Shown: in pieces, positions 62,707 through 64,000 of the stretch
Position numbering within the stretch: the stretch's first letter is position 1
Layout of the letters: the number at the start of each line of letters is the position of its first letter
Assembly: GCA_965233535.1 (NCBI GenBank)
Contig: OZ247489.1
Span: 496,001-560,000, forward strand
Source of the DNA: Cytomitobacter sp965233535
GTDB taxonomy: Bacteria; Pseudomonadota; Alphaproteobacteria; CAJXXZ01; 1604HC
Direction of reading: 5' to 3'
Length of the DNA stretch: 64,000 bases
Notes under the pieces: generated by a model
Seen by the model: the letters and a program-made list of their open reading frames with translations, nothing else
Databases searched by the model: none
Told to the model about the DNA's origin: nothing
Position numbers and translations under genes: made by a program

Positions 62707-64000
62707 ATGTTACGGTATTTTATTTTATGCATTACATTTCTTCATTCTGCTTATGAAATAGCGGACTATGCGATGTACACATTCAACGTTGGGCAAGGGA
62801 ACTGTCAGCTAGCGAAGTATCGTGTACAAAACACAGATGACGACACACATAAAATCATTGGATTCTTAGTTGACTGTGGAAAAAAAGAAGTGAATTACGA
62901 TGAGAAATTTGCATATATTCCAAACAATTATGTGAAAATCATCGAAAGTGGGAAAAGCTCACCTATGGACAGGTCAAACCCTACTGATGTGAAGGTTGAT
63001 TATAGCTCTATCCCACCTACAGATATTCAAGGTGCAACAAACAGTAAATATTCAGAAGTAGTATTTGCAGAAAGTGCACAGCATGATAATAGAAAAAATG
63101 ATAGGCAAAGCAAATTGTTTGAACATGTTAAAAGCTGTTTATCAGACATACACTTACTAATAATTTTCTTATCTCATCTAGATGAAGATTATATTAACAA
63201 AGTAAAAGATGTTGTCATTCAATTAAATGGAAAACCAAGTATTATTTCATTTTTATGTGGAAATTTTTTGGAAAACAGTACAGGTGATGTGCAGAAGGTA
63301 AAAAATCACTTAAATTCAATATCTTGCATGTTTTATCCATATTATTGGTCTGGTGAAAATGAGGATTATTCTGATTTTTTTTCAGGCAACTTAATGAATC
63401 TGTTAAATAAAGCAAAGCAATATAGGCGCTCTAGCTGTACTGGGGACACAGACAAACAAGCGCAATATTATAAACAAATGAGAACTTATTATAACAATGT
63501 GTTGGAGAGTTTCAAAAATCAATTAGAAGCTATGCAAGATCATGTAAATATTTTCTCTATGAACACTAAAAAGGCCTCAACGGGCACTGAAAATGCGAAG
63601 GCTAATCCATGTAGTACTATAGTTCAATTTACATTTCCAAACAAAACGCCAAATCACTATACAGACTTCATTTGTACTGGTGATGCAGAGATCAGCACTG
63701 TAAATGAGATGCAACAAGGTCATAACAAAGAACATTATGAGAATATAAGTCAAAACAACAATGGTTTAGACAAAACTATTTTCAATAGTAAATCAAATTT
63801 ATTGAAAAAGAAGCATTTATATTTAGGTTTATTAATGGATAATTCTAAAGAATCTCACAAATGTTTAAGATTAATGATGCCAACTTCTGATGTAATTTTA
63901 ACTATCCCTCATCATGGATCCTCAACTAAAAATCAAAATACTGCCTTAACAAGTCTTATGAACATATTCAAGCCACATGCTTTGATTGTTTCCGCTGGTA
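62707..64000 (+). CDS. Secreted ComEC-type MBL-fold protein, altered metal motif, cut by right edge
   Basis: 431 codons are in the window and the frame is open at the edge. The signal peptide (MLRYFILCITFLHSAYE) and first strand YTFNVGQGNCQLAKY are almost identical to those of 44049, a clear paralogue. FLVDCG, ICTGDAE and IPHHGS are intact, but the main metal motif reads SHLDEDY where 44049 has SHPDGDH: the last histidine is a tyrosine. The coiled-coil insertion of 44049 is missing (KDVVIQLNGKPSIISFLCG follows directly). Metal binding may be weakened, giving a possible pseudoenzyme. Confidence 0.85.
   Translation, partial: MLRYFILCITFLHSAYEIADYAMYTFNVGQGNCQLAKYRVQNTDDDTHKIIGFLVDCGKKEVNYDEKFAYIPNNYVKIIESGKSSPMDRSNPTDVKVDYSSIPPTDIQGATNSKYSEVVFAESAQHDNRKNDRQSKLFEHVKSCLSDIHLLIIFLSHLDEDYINKVKDVVIQLNGKPSIISFLCGNFLENSTGDVQKVKNHLNSISCMFYPYYWSGENEDYSDFFSGNLMNLLNKAKQYRRSSCTGDTDKQAQYYKQMRTYYNNVLESFKNQLEAMQDHVNIFSMNTKKASTGTENAKANPCSTIVQFTFPNKTPNHYTDFICTGDAEISTVNEMQQGHNKEHYENISQNNNGLDKTIFNSKSNLLKKKHLYLGLLMDNSKESHKCLRLMMPTSDVILTIPHHGSSTKNQNTALTSLMNIFKPHALIVSAG

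Overview
The window is AT-rich bacterial DNA, densely coding on both strands. It looks like the genome of a reduced, host-associated alphaproteobacterium of the Rickettsiales/Holosporales kind. The evidence is a circularly permuted two-piece tmRNA with an alphaproteobacterial-type SspB next to it, an F1-ATPase operon (atpHAGDC) with no F0 genes beside it, tRNAs without encoded CCA ends, many small or degenerate versions of core proteins, and broken genes. The genus cannot be named from sequence alone. Peptidoglycan synthesis is retained (FtsL, FtsI, MurE, a LytM-type M23 peptidase), UGA is used as stop and RF2 is present.

Layout. 1-2110: a large gene running off the left edge (remote AddB-like features) and a copy of a hairpin repeat. 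2111-4777: H+-pyrophosphatase and, behind it, a 600-bp region with tandem hairpin repeats, a cluster of DnaA-box-like 9-mers and a four-box MraZ operator. 4778-9233: mraZ-rsmH-ftsL-ftsI-murE. 9341-12738: rpmE, then M48 protease, tsaE and obgE on the minus strand. 12936-18313: a secreted coiled-coil protein and a decaying giant coiled-coil gene broken at five places. 18368-21789: comEC, a short HIT protein, tsaD, tRNA-Gly. 21989-29761: atpHAGDC-dnaG-rpoD with touching or overlapping genes, closed by a terminator. 29862-31205: two small secreted proteins. 31757-36141: grpE-dnaK-dnaJ and ybeY. 36405-42390: two large secreted coiled-coil/module proteins. 42496-48617: tRNA-Met, M23 peptidase, a secreted metallo-beta-lactamase (MBL) fold protein, a ferredoxin-NADP reductase, prfB. 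48717-51288: a tandem pair of secreted module proteins. 51425-58006: tsaB, leuS, mgtE, maeB, tRNA-Leu. 58282-64000: a second secreted MBL protein, permuted ssrA, sspB, rnpA, rpmH, tRNA-Ser with tandem copies of its 3' end, and a third MBL protein cut by the right edge.

Housekeeping genes cover translation quality control (tmRNA, SspB), t6A tRNA modification (tsaB, tsaD, tsaE at three loci), chaperones, replication and transcription (dnaG, rpoD), cell wall and energy (F1-ATPase, K+-independent H+-PPase, malic enzyme). The accessory part consists of secreted proteins of two home-grown families. One family shares a near-identical signal peptide and promoter layout and carries an uncharacterised helical module that I count eight times in five proteins. 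The other is a set of three secreted proteins resembling the MBL domain of ComEC, which is absent from the ComEC encoded here. I regard these two families, the hairpin repeat with changing stems and constant loop, and the origin-like region before mraZ as the most interesting content.
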